The notes under the pieces: generated by a model
What the model was told of the DNA's origin: nothing
Databases searched by the model: none
The model's input: the letters and a program-made list of their open reading frames with translations, nothing else
Made by a program: the position numbers and the translations under genes
Source: a virus
DNA length: 31,889 bases
Direction: 5' to 3' (one strand)
IMG/VR virus record: IMGVR_UViG_3300043437_000549
Coordinates: 1-31,889 of that record
In this document: positions 22,967 to 29,986 of the stretch, piece by piece
Numbering within the stretch: the first letter of the stretch is position 1
How the letters are laid out: the number at the start of each line of letters is the position of its first letter

Positions 22967-24898
22967 TTATATAATTAAATACTCTTCGTCATTAATATTT
23001 GTGTTTGGATTATCATATTGTGTATCAACAGTATAATTACTAAAATCACTTACAATTAAAGCATCATCTATAAATTGAGGAACACAAGGTAATGTTTCAC
23101 AACCATATTCAGGTAAAACAATTCTTCTACCACCAAAATTACCTTTGAAATTATACCTACATTTTTCTAAATTATAGTTATGTCTTATCTCACCTATATC
23201 TAATGGTTTTTCATACATTTTAAATGAACTAACCCCACCTAAATATGTCCCAGCAAAATAGTTTTGTATCCATAAATCGGGGTTTGTTCCACCTGTATAT
23301 TTACCTAAAAATAAATCATATGGTGTAAAATCTTTATAATTACTAGCATTCCAAAACTCCATCATTTGATCCCAACCCAATTGAATATTTTCCCATATTA
23401 ACGGAGTTTCTTTTAACGATGAAACTTGACTTTGAAATAAACCAGCACTACCACCACCTAAACTTATTGTAAATGGAACTCCTTCTTGTTTTGAAGGGTC
23501 TGTCGGTAATTCATAAGGTATAAACTCAGTAAAGCCTGTTACAGTCCAATAAGGCCTACCATTAACATATGTCTTTAATGTTCCATTTTTATATTTACCA
23601 TAATCTAACTCACAATCTGTATTATAAGGATAATCTCTTTCCCATTTAATTGTTAAGTTTATCCAAGAAGATAAAGTATTTGGGTTACATTCACCGCAAG
23701 TATATCCTGTAAACATTGGTATTGGTGAATACTCTTCCACTATTTTAGGTTGTATCAATTGAGTATATCCAGACGTAAATATGATATTACCACATCTATC
23801 AGTTGATGTTAATGCGGTTGCCACACAATATGTGTTTGTTGTTATTCTTCTATAACCTAATCTAAAATCAGGTGTAACTCTAAAACCTAATACGTTATCT
23901 GTTATACCTGACCAAATTGTTGGGGTGTAACTCCAATCATAAAATCCATTACAATTAGGACAACTATCACCACAATTGCAAGTACCATAGCCAGGTATTA
24001 ACATATTATTCTGAATCGCATTATTTTCTTGTGTTTGAAGATAAGGGTCTAATGAAACACCTGTTGTTGCTCTTAACTCTTGACTTGTAACGGCAGTAAA
24101 TGTTAATGCGATACCAGTTAATATTGTGTTAAATGCTAAACTTGTTACACCTGTAAAACTATCATAAAACTTATTTTCTTGTCTTACACCAAAGTATAAG
24201 AAAAATCCCGTATTACCTGTAAACGTATCATTCAACCTCAATTTTGTAAAATTGGTAAATAATTCAGGATGATATATTGTATTTAAATTTAATTGAGTTG
24301 TCCAACCCTTATTAAATCTTTTTTGTATTAATTGATATGGATAACCATATAACTTATAAAAACCATTAAAATAACCACCACCAAACTCTATATATTGTCC
24401 ACTTGTATCGTTCCATAATTGTAGTGGGAAATCATAATTTGTTGTTCCGTATGGGAATACTCTCCATAATTTGAGATTTGTATTACCACTTATAAATGTT
24501 AAAGTTTCACCTGTAAATGAAAGAGTTGTTGCTGTATATTCACCTAATACAGGATAATCTTCAGGGTTTTGTCCTATTGTATAATTTTTACCATCAGTTT
24601 GTGTCCCAACATTTATTGATGTTAAACCAATATCATTTAGAGTGAATCCTGACGTATATTGTTTAGACGAATATGTTGGTGTTTCTATATATTGAATAGC
24701 ACCATCAACAATATGTATATTTGTATCAGTTGAATCGAAATCAAAGTTAAATATTAAACCATTACTTACAATGTCATTTGAATATAAGTAATCAGGGTAA
24801 TATTGATTAGGCGTTAGCTCATAGTCCCAATAATCTCTGAATGGGAGAACTAAATCTAAATTATTAAAATTAGTTTGTCTATTATAACTATAAGCCAT
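22967..24898 (-). CDS. Virion structural protein with LamG/ConA-like domain
   Basis: A 643-residue structural-type protein encoded directly before the fibre gene. The N-terminal part has aromatic-rich beta segments. Around residues 300-320 there is a Cys cluster, GTCNCGDSCPNCNG (C-x-C-x3-C-x2-C), which could bind metal. The C-terminal region (about 420-610) shows a concanavalin/LamG-like order: SWINLTIKWERD, GTLKTYVNGRPYWTV, VPFTISLGGGSAGL, GTYLGGVSSFKMYEKPLDIGEI. Such domains bind glycans or act as fibre-docking sandwiches in phage tails. It shares a stop/start overlap (TAATG) with the upstream structural gene. Likely a baseplate or fibre-associated protein; exact position in the particle unknown. 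Confidence 0.75.
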   Translation of the reverse strand: MAYSYNRQTNFNNLDLVLPFRDYWDYELTPNQYYPDYLYSNDIVSNGLIFNFDFDSTDTNIHIVDGAIQYIETPTYSSKQYTSGFTLNDIGLTSINVGTQTDGKNYTIGQNPEDYPVLGEYTATTLSFTGETLTFISGNTNLKLWRVFPYGTTNYDFPLQLWNDTSGQYIEFGGGYFNGFYKLYGYPYQLIQKRFNKGWTTQLNLNTIYHPELFTNFTKLRLNDTFTGNTGFFLYFGVRQENKFYDSFTGVTSLAFNTILTGIALTFTAVTSQELRATTGVSLDPYLQTQENNAIQNNMLIPGYGTCNCGDSCPNCNGFYDWSYTPTIWSGITDNVLGFRVTPDFRLGYRRITTNTYCVATALTSTDRCGNIIFTSGYTQLIQPKIVEEYSPIPMFTGYTCGECNPNTLSSWINLTIKWERDYPYNTDCELDYGKYKNGTLKTYVNGRPYWTVTGFTEFIPYELPTDPSKQEGVPFTISLGGGSAGLFQSQVSSLKETPLIWENIQLGWDQMMEFWNASNYKDFTPYDLFLGKYTGGTNPDLWIQNYFAGTYLGGVSSFKMYEKPLDIGEIRHNYNLEKCRYNFKGNFGGRRIVLPEYGCETLPCVPQFIDDALIVSDFSNYTVDTQYDNPNTNINDEEYLII

Positions 24899-25983
24899 TA
24901 GATTAATAAATAAGGTGTTTGGAACGGTCTGTATGACAATATTTTATTAAGGTTTTCTGCTTCACCCGCTTTTCTTTCTAACATCTTAGGTTGACTTATT
25001 CTTTCTAAATATTCTTTTAATTCAGTTATTAAAGCATCTTTTTCTTCTTTCGCTGAACTTGCAAACATTTCATAATCCATTTTAATTTCAGAACCGGGCG
25101 CTCCTAAATTACCACTAAATGTTCCTCTTACATAAGCCAATGTTTCTTTACATAATGCCGTGAAATATCTTCTCACCCAATACTTAGCTGGGTCGTTTAA
25201 ATCTGACCATTGTAATTTACCTATTGGCGTATCACTTGGTAACTTAATAATATCTTTATTCTGTTCAATACATCTTTGTCTTTCAGCATTTACATCATAA
25301 TACCAATACCAAACATAATGACCTTCAATATTTCCTTGATAGTAATCATATCTACCACCTGGAGTTGGTAATAAGTGTAAGTATTTTGTTCCATTTGGAC
25401 CGGCTGTTACTTTATACACATAATCACTTCTAATAATCCTATTCTTTAAGTTTCTATCCGCCGCTCTTAATAAAATATCAAAAGCCGGCATTACATATAA
25501 AGCGCCTAAACCAATATACTCAGCACCAAAGTGGAAGTTCCATACACCCAAAAATGGGTCAATAACTGATTGATTTAGTGTTGGTGGAGTTGCATACATT
25601 ACTTCATTTATTTCTCTACCTGCTGGTATTTGATATATTTGTTGTCCTTTCTTTAAAACAACATAATCTTTTTTAATTTCCCATGGGCCGTTAGCTTGTA
25701 ATCCCACAATCTTAGAATATGCGTATGTGAAAGAAGTTTCATAGTTTAAACTTCTTGTTGTTAAAGCAAATGTAATATCCGCAACATCTAAATTTATACC
25801 TTCTAAAGAACTCCATTGATTCTCAATCAACCAATTTTGCATATACATAGCATAATCCTCAATGGCTGTTTGTAATAAATCATCCAATTGTTCATCAGTT
25901 AATTGTATTTTTCTGATGGGAGCACCTAAACGAGCCTTTACCTGTTTATATAGTGTTAATTTTTCTTCTTGTGTAATTTCCAT
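24898..25983 (-). CDS. Phage virion structural protein (neck/baseplate type)
   Basis: A 361-residue soluble protein. The N-terminal helical part (LYKQVKARLGAPIRKIQLTDEQLDDLLQTAIEDYAMYMQNW) is a pattern I associate with connector or structural proteins of marine T4-like phages. It is followed by a mixed region with aromatic segments (HYVWYWYYDVN) and a C-terminal helical part (KYWVRRYFTALCKETLAYVRGTF, DALITELKEYLERI). No enzyme motif is seen. Position at the head of the block encoding LamG, fibre and BppU-like proteins suggests a baseplate or neck component. It is separated by one base from the small gene upstream and overlaps the next by one. Confidence 0.7.
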   Translation of the reverse strand: MEITQEEKLTLYKQVKARLGAPIRKIQLTDEQLDDLLQTAIEDYAMYMQNWLIENQWSSLEGINLDVADITFALTTRSLNYETSFTYAYSKIVGLQANGPWEIKKDYVVLKKGQQIYQIPAGREINEVMYATPPTLNQSVIDPFLGVWNFHFGAEYIGLGALYVMPAFDILLRAADRNLKNRIIRSDYVYKVTAGPNGTKYLHLLPTPGGRYDYYQGNIEGHYVWYWYYDVNAERQRCIEQNKDIIKLPSDTPIGKLQWSDLNDPAKYWVRRYFTALCKETLAYVRGTFSGNLGAPGSEIKMDYEMFASSAKEEKDALITELKEYLERISQPKMLERKAGEAENLNKILSYRPFQTPYLLI

Positions 25984-25984
25984 A

Positions 25985-26272
25985 TTATAATTTCTCTAAT
26001 GATACGGTTATGTTTTTATTACCATACTTTCTGAACAATTCTAAATCTTTTTGAGCTTCTTCTTCTGTTTTATATATTTTAGGTTTTGAATCAAACTCAA
26101 TGTACCTACCTTTAGGTATATAAACTGTTGACCCATCTTTATAATAACCATAAACCATTTCACCTGTATGTGGCTCACCTGGTTTTTTTTCGCGTTTAAG
26201 TACTATAATATATGATTCACTTAAACCCCCTTTAATCATTTCTAATTGTTCTTCAGTAATTCTAATTTTCAT
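25985..26272 (-). CDS. Small protein with N-terminal capsid-targeting-like tag
   Basis: A 95-residue protein beginning MKIRITEEQLEMIKGGLSE, an amphipathic helix with Ile-Thr-Glu and Leu-Ser-Glu sites. The rest is a compact alpha/beta stretch (SYIIVLKREKKPGEP, VYGYYKDGSTVYIPKGRYIEF, KTEEEAQKDLELFRKYGNKNITVSLEKL). Similar 'MKIRITE.QL' leaders occur on varied phage proteins; in T4, cleavage after (L/I)xE by the prohead protease marks capsid-targeted internal proteins. So a packaged internal protein is possible. First gene of the 26272-14945 transcript run, with a TATTTATA box 3 bases upstream. Confidence 0.65.
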   Translation of the reverse strand: MKIRITEEQLEMIKGGLSESYIIVLKREKKPGEPHTGEMVYGYYKDGSTVYIPKGRYIEFDSKPKIYKTEEEAQKDLELFRKYGNKNITVSLEKL

Positions 26273-26275
26273 ATC

Positions 26276-26283
26276 TATAAATA
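26276..26283 (-). promoter_or_regulatory. TATTTATA box 3 bases before ATG
   Basis: Reads TATTTATA-GAT-ATG on the - strand, at the head of the structural block. The divergent gap 26273-26318 (46 bases) must hold promoters for both strands. Confidence 0.35.
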
Positions 26284-26308
26284 TTTAACTTATTAGTTTT
26301 ATTTATTA

Positions 26309-26315
26309 TATTTTA
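26309..26315 (+). promoter_or_regulatory. TATTTTA box 3 bases before ATG
   Basis: TATTTTA-TGT-ATG before the gp47-like gene, in the 46-base divergent gap. Similar form to the boxes at 11178 and 29952. Confidence 0.25.
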
Positions 26316-26318
26316 TGT

Positions 26319-27104
26319 ATGATAAATAAAATTGCTTATTTTGGGGATTTACATATCCGTTTATATAAATATCACGATGAATATAAAGAAGTTTTCTTTA
26401 ACCAGTTCATACCGAAATTAAAAGAAATTAAACCTGATAGAATAGTTTTTGGTGGGGATTGGGCTCACTCGAAAAATCAAGCCACCCCTGAATTATTTGA
26501 AATATCTTGTATTTTCTTAAATGAACTCACAAAGATTGCTCCTGTTATTCTTACATTAGGAAATCATGATTTATTATTAAATAACTTAGATAGATTGGAT
26601 ATTTTAACACCAATTCTAAATGCTTTAGGTAATGATAAAATTACTTTCTTAAATAAAACTGGTTGTTATGAAGATGAGAATATTGTTTGGTGTGTATGGG
26701 GAATAACTGATGGTAATACAAAACCTGAAATAATTAGAGAAGAAGGTAAACATTATATCGGATTACAACATGGACCTTTAAGAGGTTCTACGACTGATTT
26801 AAACTTTATATTTGAAGATGGTTTAGATATTGAAGATTTTAATGATTGTGATGTAGCTTTAAACTCTGATATTCATAAAAGAAATGTAATGAAAACTGAA
26901 AAAGGTATTCCTGTTATTATGGTTGGTTCTACAATACAACAATCACACGGAGAAAAGGTAAGTAATCACGGATTTTTAGAATATACAATAGAAAATAAAG
27001 GTGTTAAGTTTCACGATCTTCATAATGATTATGTGTTCTTAAACTATAAAATAACCTCAATAGAAGATATTGAGAACGAAAGTGAAGTATTATTAAACGA
27101 ATGA
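26319..27104 (+). CDS. 47: gp47/SbcD/Mre11-like nuclease subunit
   Basis: A 261-residue calcineurin-type metallophosphoesterase. Metal motifs are present in order: GDLHIR (8-13, D-x-H), FGGDWAH (47-53), TLGNHD (87-92), LQHGPL, and SDIHKRN near residue 190 (the GH-x-H position). T4 gp47 pairs with the gp46 ATPase as a nuclease that resects DNA ends for UvsX-dependent recombination and helps degrade host DNA. It is shorter than T4 gp47 (about 340), with the loss at the C-terminal capping/ATPase-binding part; the gp46 partner is not in this window. It starts the + strand block and joins the next gene by ATGA overlap. Confidence 0.85.
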   Translation: MINKIAYFGDLHIRLYKYHDEYKEVFFNQFIPKLKEIKPDRIVFGGDWAHSKNQATPELFEISCIFLNELTKIAPVILTLGNHDLLLNNLDRLDILTPILNALGNDKITFLNKTGCYEDENIVWCVWGITDGNTKPEIIREEGKHYIGLQHGPLRGSTTDLNFIFEDGLDIEDFNDCDVALNSDIHKRNVMKTEKGIPVIMVGSTIQQSHGEKVSNHGFLEYTIENKGVKFHDLHNDYVFLNYKITSIEDIENESEVLLNE

Positions 27105-27487
27105 GATCTTTAAAAGATGGTAATTTATTAGTTAAGAAATGGGAAAAAATAGGACTAATTGAATATTCTTATAACCCTAAAATGATGGCTTATTGTTTTG
27201 AATATGCTACTATATTATTACCAGATTCAAACATAAGTGAGTATAATGGGATGGTGATACCTTTAGTTTATAGGGTTATAAATAGAATAAAACCAAAATC
27301 TAAATCTAAAAGTAAAAGTATTGTTAAAGAAGTTATTGAAGGATTTTCAACTTTTATACGAGAAAACAGATATTTAATACAAGACATTATGCAATTCCAA
27401 AGTTTCGACTGGGAATCAGAAATATGTAGATTATTTACTGAACAATATGTAATTAGCTATGAGAACAATCAAACAATATTGGATTAA
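27101..27487 (+). CDS. Hypothetical protein, 128 aa
   Basis: A soluble, basic, mainly helical protein coupled to the gp47-like gene by an ATGA overlap. It has an N-terminal KDGNLLVKKWEKIGLIEYSYNPKMMAYCFEYATILLP, a Lys/Ser run (KPKSKSKSKS) near residue 68 and a helical C-terminal part with DWESEICRLFTEQYV. No family recognised. The coupling suggests a role in DNA metabolism, without proof. Confidence 0.7.
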   Translation: MRSLKDGNLLVKKWEKIGLIEYSYNPKMMAYCFEYATILLPDSNISEYNGMVIPLVYRVINRIKPKSKSKSKSIVKEVIEGFSTFIRENRYLIQDIMQFQSFDWESEICRLFTEQYVISYENNQTILD

Positions 27488-27707
27488 AAAAAGAAACCAT
27501 AAAACTTTCAATGAACAATGGGACACTTTGGTTAATAGAATTATACTACCAATAACACAACAAGTAGAAGCTAGAACAATTGCTCAAGATTTAGTAAATG
27601 TTCAACCATTAGGGGTATTACGTTATATTGATTTTCAACATGAAAGTAATGGAGAAAGAACATTTCCTTTTTGGAGGATAAAAGTTATATTTAAACATAA
27701 AGAATAG
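27459..27707 (+). CDS. Hypothetical protein, 82 aa
   Basis: A small basic protein: helical N-terminus (MRTIKQYWIKKRNHKTFNEQWDTLVNRI), a middle helix (ARTIAQDLV) and a C-terminal beta hairpin (GVLRYIDFQHES, FPFWRIKVIFKHK). It starts 29 bases inside the preceding gene and ends 5 bases before the next. No family recognised. Confidence 0.65.
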   Translation: MRTIKQYWIKKRNHKTFNEQWDTLVNRIILPITQQVEARTIAQDLVNVQPLGVLRYIDFQHESNGERTFPFWRIKVIFKHKE

Positions 27708-27712
27708 GAATA

Positions 27713-28285
27713 ATGGAATTAAGGGTTAGAATTGAAAAGAACAAATCAAAGTTTATTGAAAGTGTAAAGAATTATGGTAATTTTATTACTGAAGAATTGT
27801 ATGAGTTTTTAGGTGAAGATTTATGGACATCACCAGCTTCTACAAATCTACAATTACATAGTTGTTTTCCTGGTGGTTTGGTTGAACATATTCTTAAAGT
27901 AACAGGTTATGCTGTTAAAATAAATGATACTTTACCTGAAAAACTTAAAGTTGAAAAATCTTCTATTGTTAAAGTTTGTTTCTTACACCAAATAGGTAAG
28001 ATTAAATTATACTTATTAAATAATACTGATTGGGAAATTAAAAGAGGTATTCTATATAAGTTTAATGAGGAATTAACTTCTATGAAAATTAGTGAAAGAA
28101 GTTTATTCTATTGTAATCGATATGGTATTAAATTATCTGATGTAGAGTTCCAAGCGATAATGAACTTTGAGAAAACAGATGAGGATAGACAATCAAGATG
28201 GTATGGTAATATGTTGGGTATCATACTAAAACAAGCAATAGAATTGGCTATTTATGAAGAAAAGCAACTAAATGAGAAGCATTAA
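27713..28285 (+). CDS. Degenerate HD-domain protein
   Basis: A 190-residue helical protein with the layout of phage HD-domain phosphohydrolases: HSCFPGGLVEHILKV (His-49, His-59), then FLHQIGKIKLY (91-100) where active members have H-D-x-G-K, and a late helix LKQAIELAIYEE where an Asp is usual. The HD doublet is His-Gln here and the last metal Asp is missing, so phosphohydrolase activity is doubtful. It could be a binding or regulatory pseudoenzyme. It overlaps the next gene by 14 bases. Family call is moderately sure from motif spacing. Confidence 0.65.
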   Translation: MELRVRIEKNKSKFIESVKNYGNFITEELYEFLGEDLWTSPASTNLQLHSCFPGGLVEHILKVTGYAVKINDTLPEKLKVEKSSIVKVCFLHQIGKIKLYLLNNTDWEIKRGILYKFNEELTSMKISERSLFYCNRYGIKLSDVEFQAIMNFEKTDEDRQSRWYGNMLGIILKQAIELAIYEEKQLNEKH

Positions 28286-28706
28286 AAATATCACATTAGG
28301 AAATAATGGTATAATAAGAAGTTTAAATAATAATAATTTTAACCTCATTCTCACACCGAGACAATGGGGTTTAACTACATTATTAATTGACTATATAAAC
28401 CAAATACCAAACGACAAATCAATATTATTTGGTGTTGCTAATTCAGGCATGGTTAGTTATGTTCATAGAAGAATAACACATCCTAAATGTAGAACTCAAG
28501 CCGTTTATAATTCTGGTTTAGTTGGTAATGGGTTTGATTATATAATATGTGATAATTTTTTTGATGATAAGTGGATAAAAAAATTAGTATTAATTGCACC
28601 TGTATTAAAAGAAGATGGTAAAATAATATTAGCGGATAGTGGTAAAACTTTAGAAGATGAAATACCACATTTTGTAAACTATAATAAAATAATAAAAACA
28701 AGTTAA
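28272..28706 (+). CDS. Degenerate P-loop NTPase-like protein
   Basis: A 144-residue protein with the frame of a small P-loop ATPase: LILTPRQWGLTTLLIDYI (25-42) aligns with a Walker A 'PRQsGKTTlLidyi', and GFDYIICDNFFDD (87-99) with a Walker B 'yDyIiiDE'. The Walker A Lys is Leu and the Walker B Glu is Asn, so ATP hydrolysis is unlikely. The helicase/terminase-type PRQ start is retained. It may be a structural paralogue of a packaging or helicase ATPase. Located between the degenerate HD protein and an unknown phage protein. Confidence in the fold moderate, in inactivity fair. Confidence 0.6.
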   Translation: MRSIKNITLGNNGIIRSLNNNNFNLILTPRQWGLTTLLIDYINQIPNDKSILFGVANSGMVSYVHRRITHPKCRTQAVYNSGLVGNGFDYIICDNFFDDKWIKKLVLIAPVLKEDGKIILADSGKTLEDEIPHFVNYNKIIKTS

Positions 28707-28711
28707 AATTA

Positions 28712-29386
28712 ATGGATGATGTAAGAAAAAAGATGATGGGTTTGGTAACAGCGTTCTTCATGGGATTAAATGAAGCCGACAAGCAAATCCTTAAATCTCA
28801 GTTAAACACGGTTGATGAATTACAACCAGGTCATCACCAAATGAATATCAAGAGTTCTTTTTTGAACGGTATTCATCAAGGTAAGATAACTGAAGAACAA
28901 AGACAACATTTCTATAAGGTATTACACCTTGCAGAACAAAAATGGAGAACATCGAAAGGATTTGATGATCCAGAAAAAATGAGATTATTAATGGAAAAAA
29001 GGGGTATGACTGGTGTATTGGATAGTATTAATTGTGAACCAATTGATATGGGTCTTAGTAATGAATTTTACTACCCTGTTAGAACAAATGCAGATCAGTT
29101 TGAAATTGAAAAGATTGCTGAAAATATGTTGATATTTTCAAATGAAATTAGATTTAGATGTCCGATGCACAATAATAGAAGAGTGTTTGAAAATATTAAA
29201 GGTGAAGGTAATGTTCTAAGAGAGTTAGTAAATACAACACAAGTTGAATGGGATAAAAAAGAGTTTGATAGTGTTGGTATTAAATATACTTATAACACAT
29301 ATGATTATAATATCAGTTATAAGAATACAATAAAAGAAAATGATGACTATTTTTTAGTTGTCTTTAATAAAAACAATGTAATATAA
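28712..29386 (+). CDS. Hypothetical phage protein, 224 aa
   Basis: A soluble protein with a helical N-terminal half (LVTAFFMGLNEADKQILKSQL, ITEEQRQHFYKVLHLAEQKW) and a beta-rich C-terminal half (IRFRCPMHNNRRVFENI, VGIKYTYNTYDYNISYKN, DYFLVVFNKNNV). Two Cys are in the C-terminal half (one in RCPMH). No recognisable catalytic motif. It lies 5 bases after the P-loop-like gene and 1 base before the next gene, so is part of the same operon. Confidence 0.7.
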   Translation: MDDVRKKMMGLVTAFFMGLNEADKQILKSQLNTVDELQPGHHQMNIKSSFLNGIHQGKITEEQRQHFYKVLHLAEQKWRTSKGFDDPEKMRLLMEKRGMTGVLDSINCEPIDMGLSNEFYYPVRTNADQFEIEKIAENMLIFSNEIRFRCPMHNNRRVFENIKGEGNVLRELVNTTQVEWDKKEFDSVGIKYTYNTYDYNISYKNTIKENDDYFLVVFNKNNVI

Positions 29387-29387
29387 T

Positions 29388-29909
29388 ATGGAAAATATAT
29401 TTTTAAAATGTGAGCATAGTTCTCACGGACTCGAAGTTGGGGTGAAAAAAGATAATGAAAAACCTAATAATTCTGAATTCACATTTAGTATTTGGATGTA
29501 TGGTGAAAAAACCAAACCATCATTTAAACAGAGATGGGATTATTTTTGGAAAGGTGAAAATGATATGATTAACAATCATGTAGTTATGGACTTAAATAAG
29601 GTAACAGAATTATCAAAATACTTAACTTCTAATATTGATAAGATTAATGTCGATATTAAGAAACACAATTCATCAAAAGGTTTAATTAAAGATTTGATTA
29701 AGAAATCAGAAGAAAATATGGAAAAAATCTTAAAGAAAAAACCTAAGAAGTTTAATCAACCTACAAAACAACAAGTAGAAAAAGAAGTTAAAGAAATAAA
29801 AGATATTATTACAAAATCTGAAAAAGTTGCTGTTAGTGGTAATAAAATTGAAAAGATTGGTGAATTAGTTATACCATCTAAAGATATGGGTGCTGAAACT
29901 CAGGGATAA
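29388..29909 (+). CDS. Hypothetical phage protein, 173 aa
   Basis: An N-terminal beta domain (FLKCEHSSHGLEVGVKKD, FTFSIWMYGEKTKPSFKQRWDYFWKGE, HVVMDLNKVTELSKYL) follows a pattern I have seen in small phage proteins ('kC.CHsh.l.v...fsfW...'), of unknown function. The C-terminal 90 residues are a Lys/Glu-rich coiled-coil-like tail (KSEENMEKILKKKPKKF, VEKEVKEIKDIITKSEK). No enzyme motif. A 52-base gap with a hairpin follows before the next gene. Confidence 0.7.
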   Translation: MENIFLKCEHSSHGLEVGVKKDNEKPNNSEFTFSIWMYGEKTKPSFKQRWDYFWKGENDMINNHVVMDLNKVTELSKYLTSNIDKINVDIKKHNSSKGLIKDLIKKSEENMEKILKKKPKKFNQPTKQQVEKEVKEIKDIITKSEKVAVSGNKIEKIGELVIPSKDMGAETQG

Positions 29910-29948
29910 AAAAATATAAACTAATCTTTATTTTTAATGGGATATTAC

Positions 29949-29986
29949 CGATACTTAGATTATGATTAAAAATGGTCTAAGTATCG
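29949..29986 (+). promoter_or_regulatory. Perfect inverted repeat enclosing the start codon of the two-domain glycosyltransferase
   Basis: CGATACTTAGA (29949-29959) and TCTAAGTATCG (29976-29986) are an exact 11-base inverted repeat. The 16-base loop contains the ATG at 29962-29964. The right arm is coding. In RNA it would hold the start codon in a hairpin loop and could limit ribosome entry; in DNA it could be an operator. It also includes the TACTTAG box (29952-29958), 3 bases before the ATG. Confidence 0.55.
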
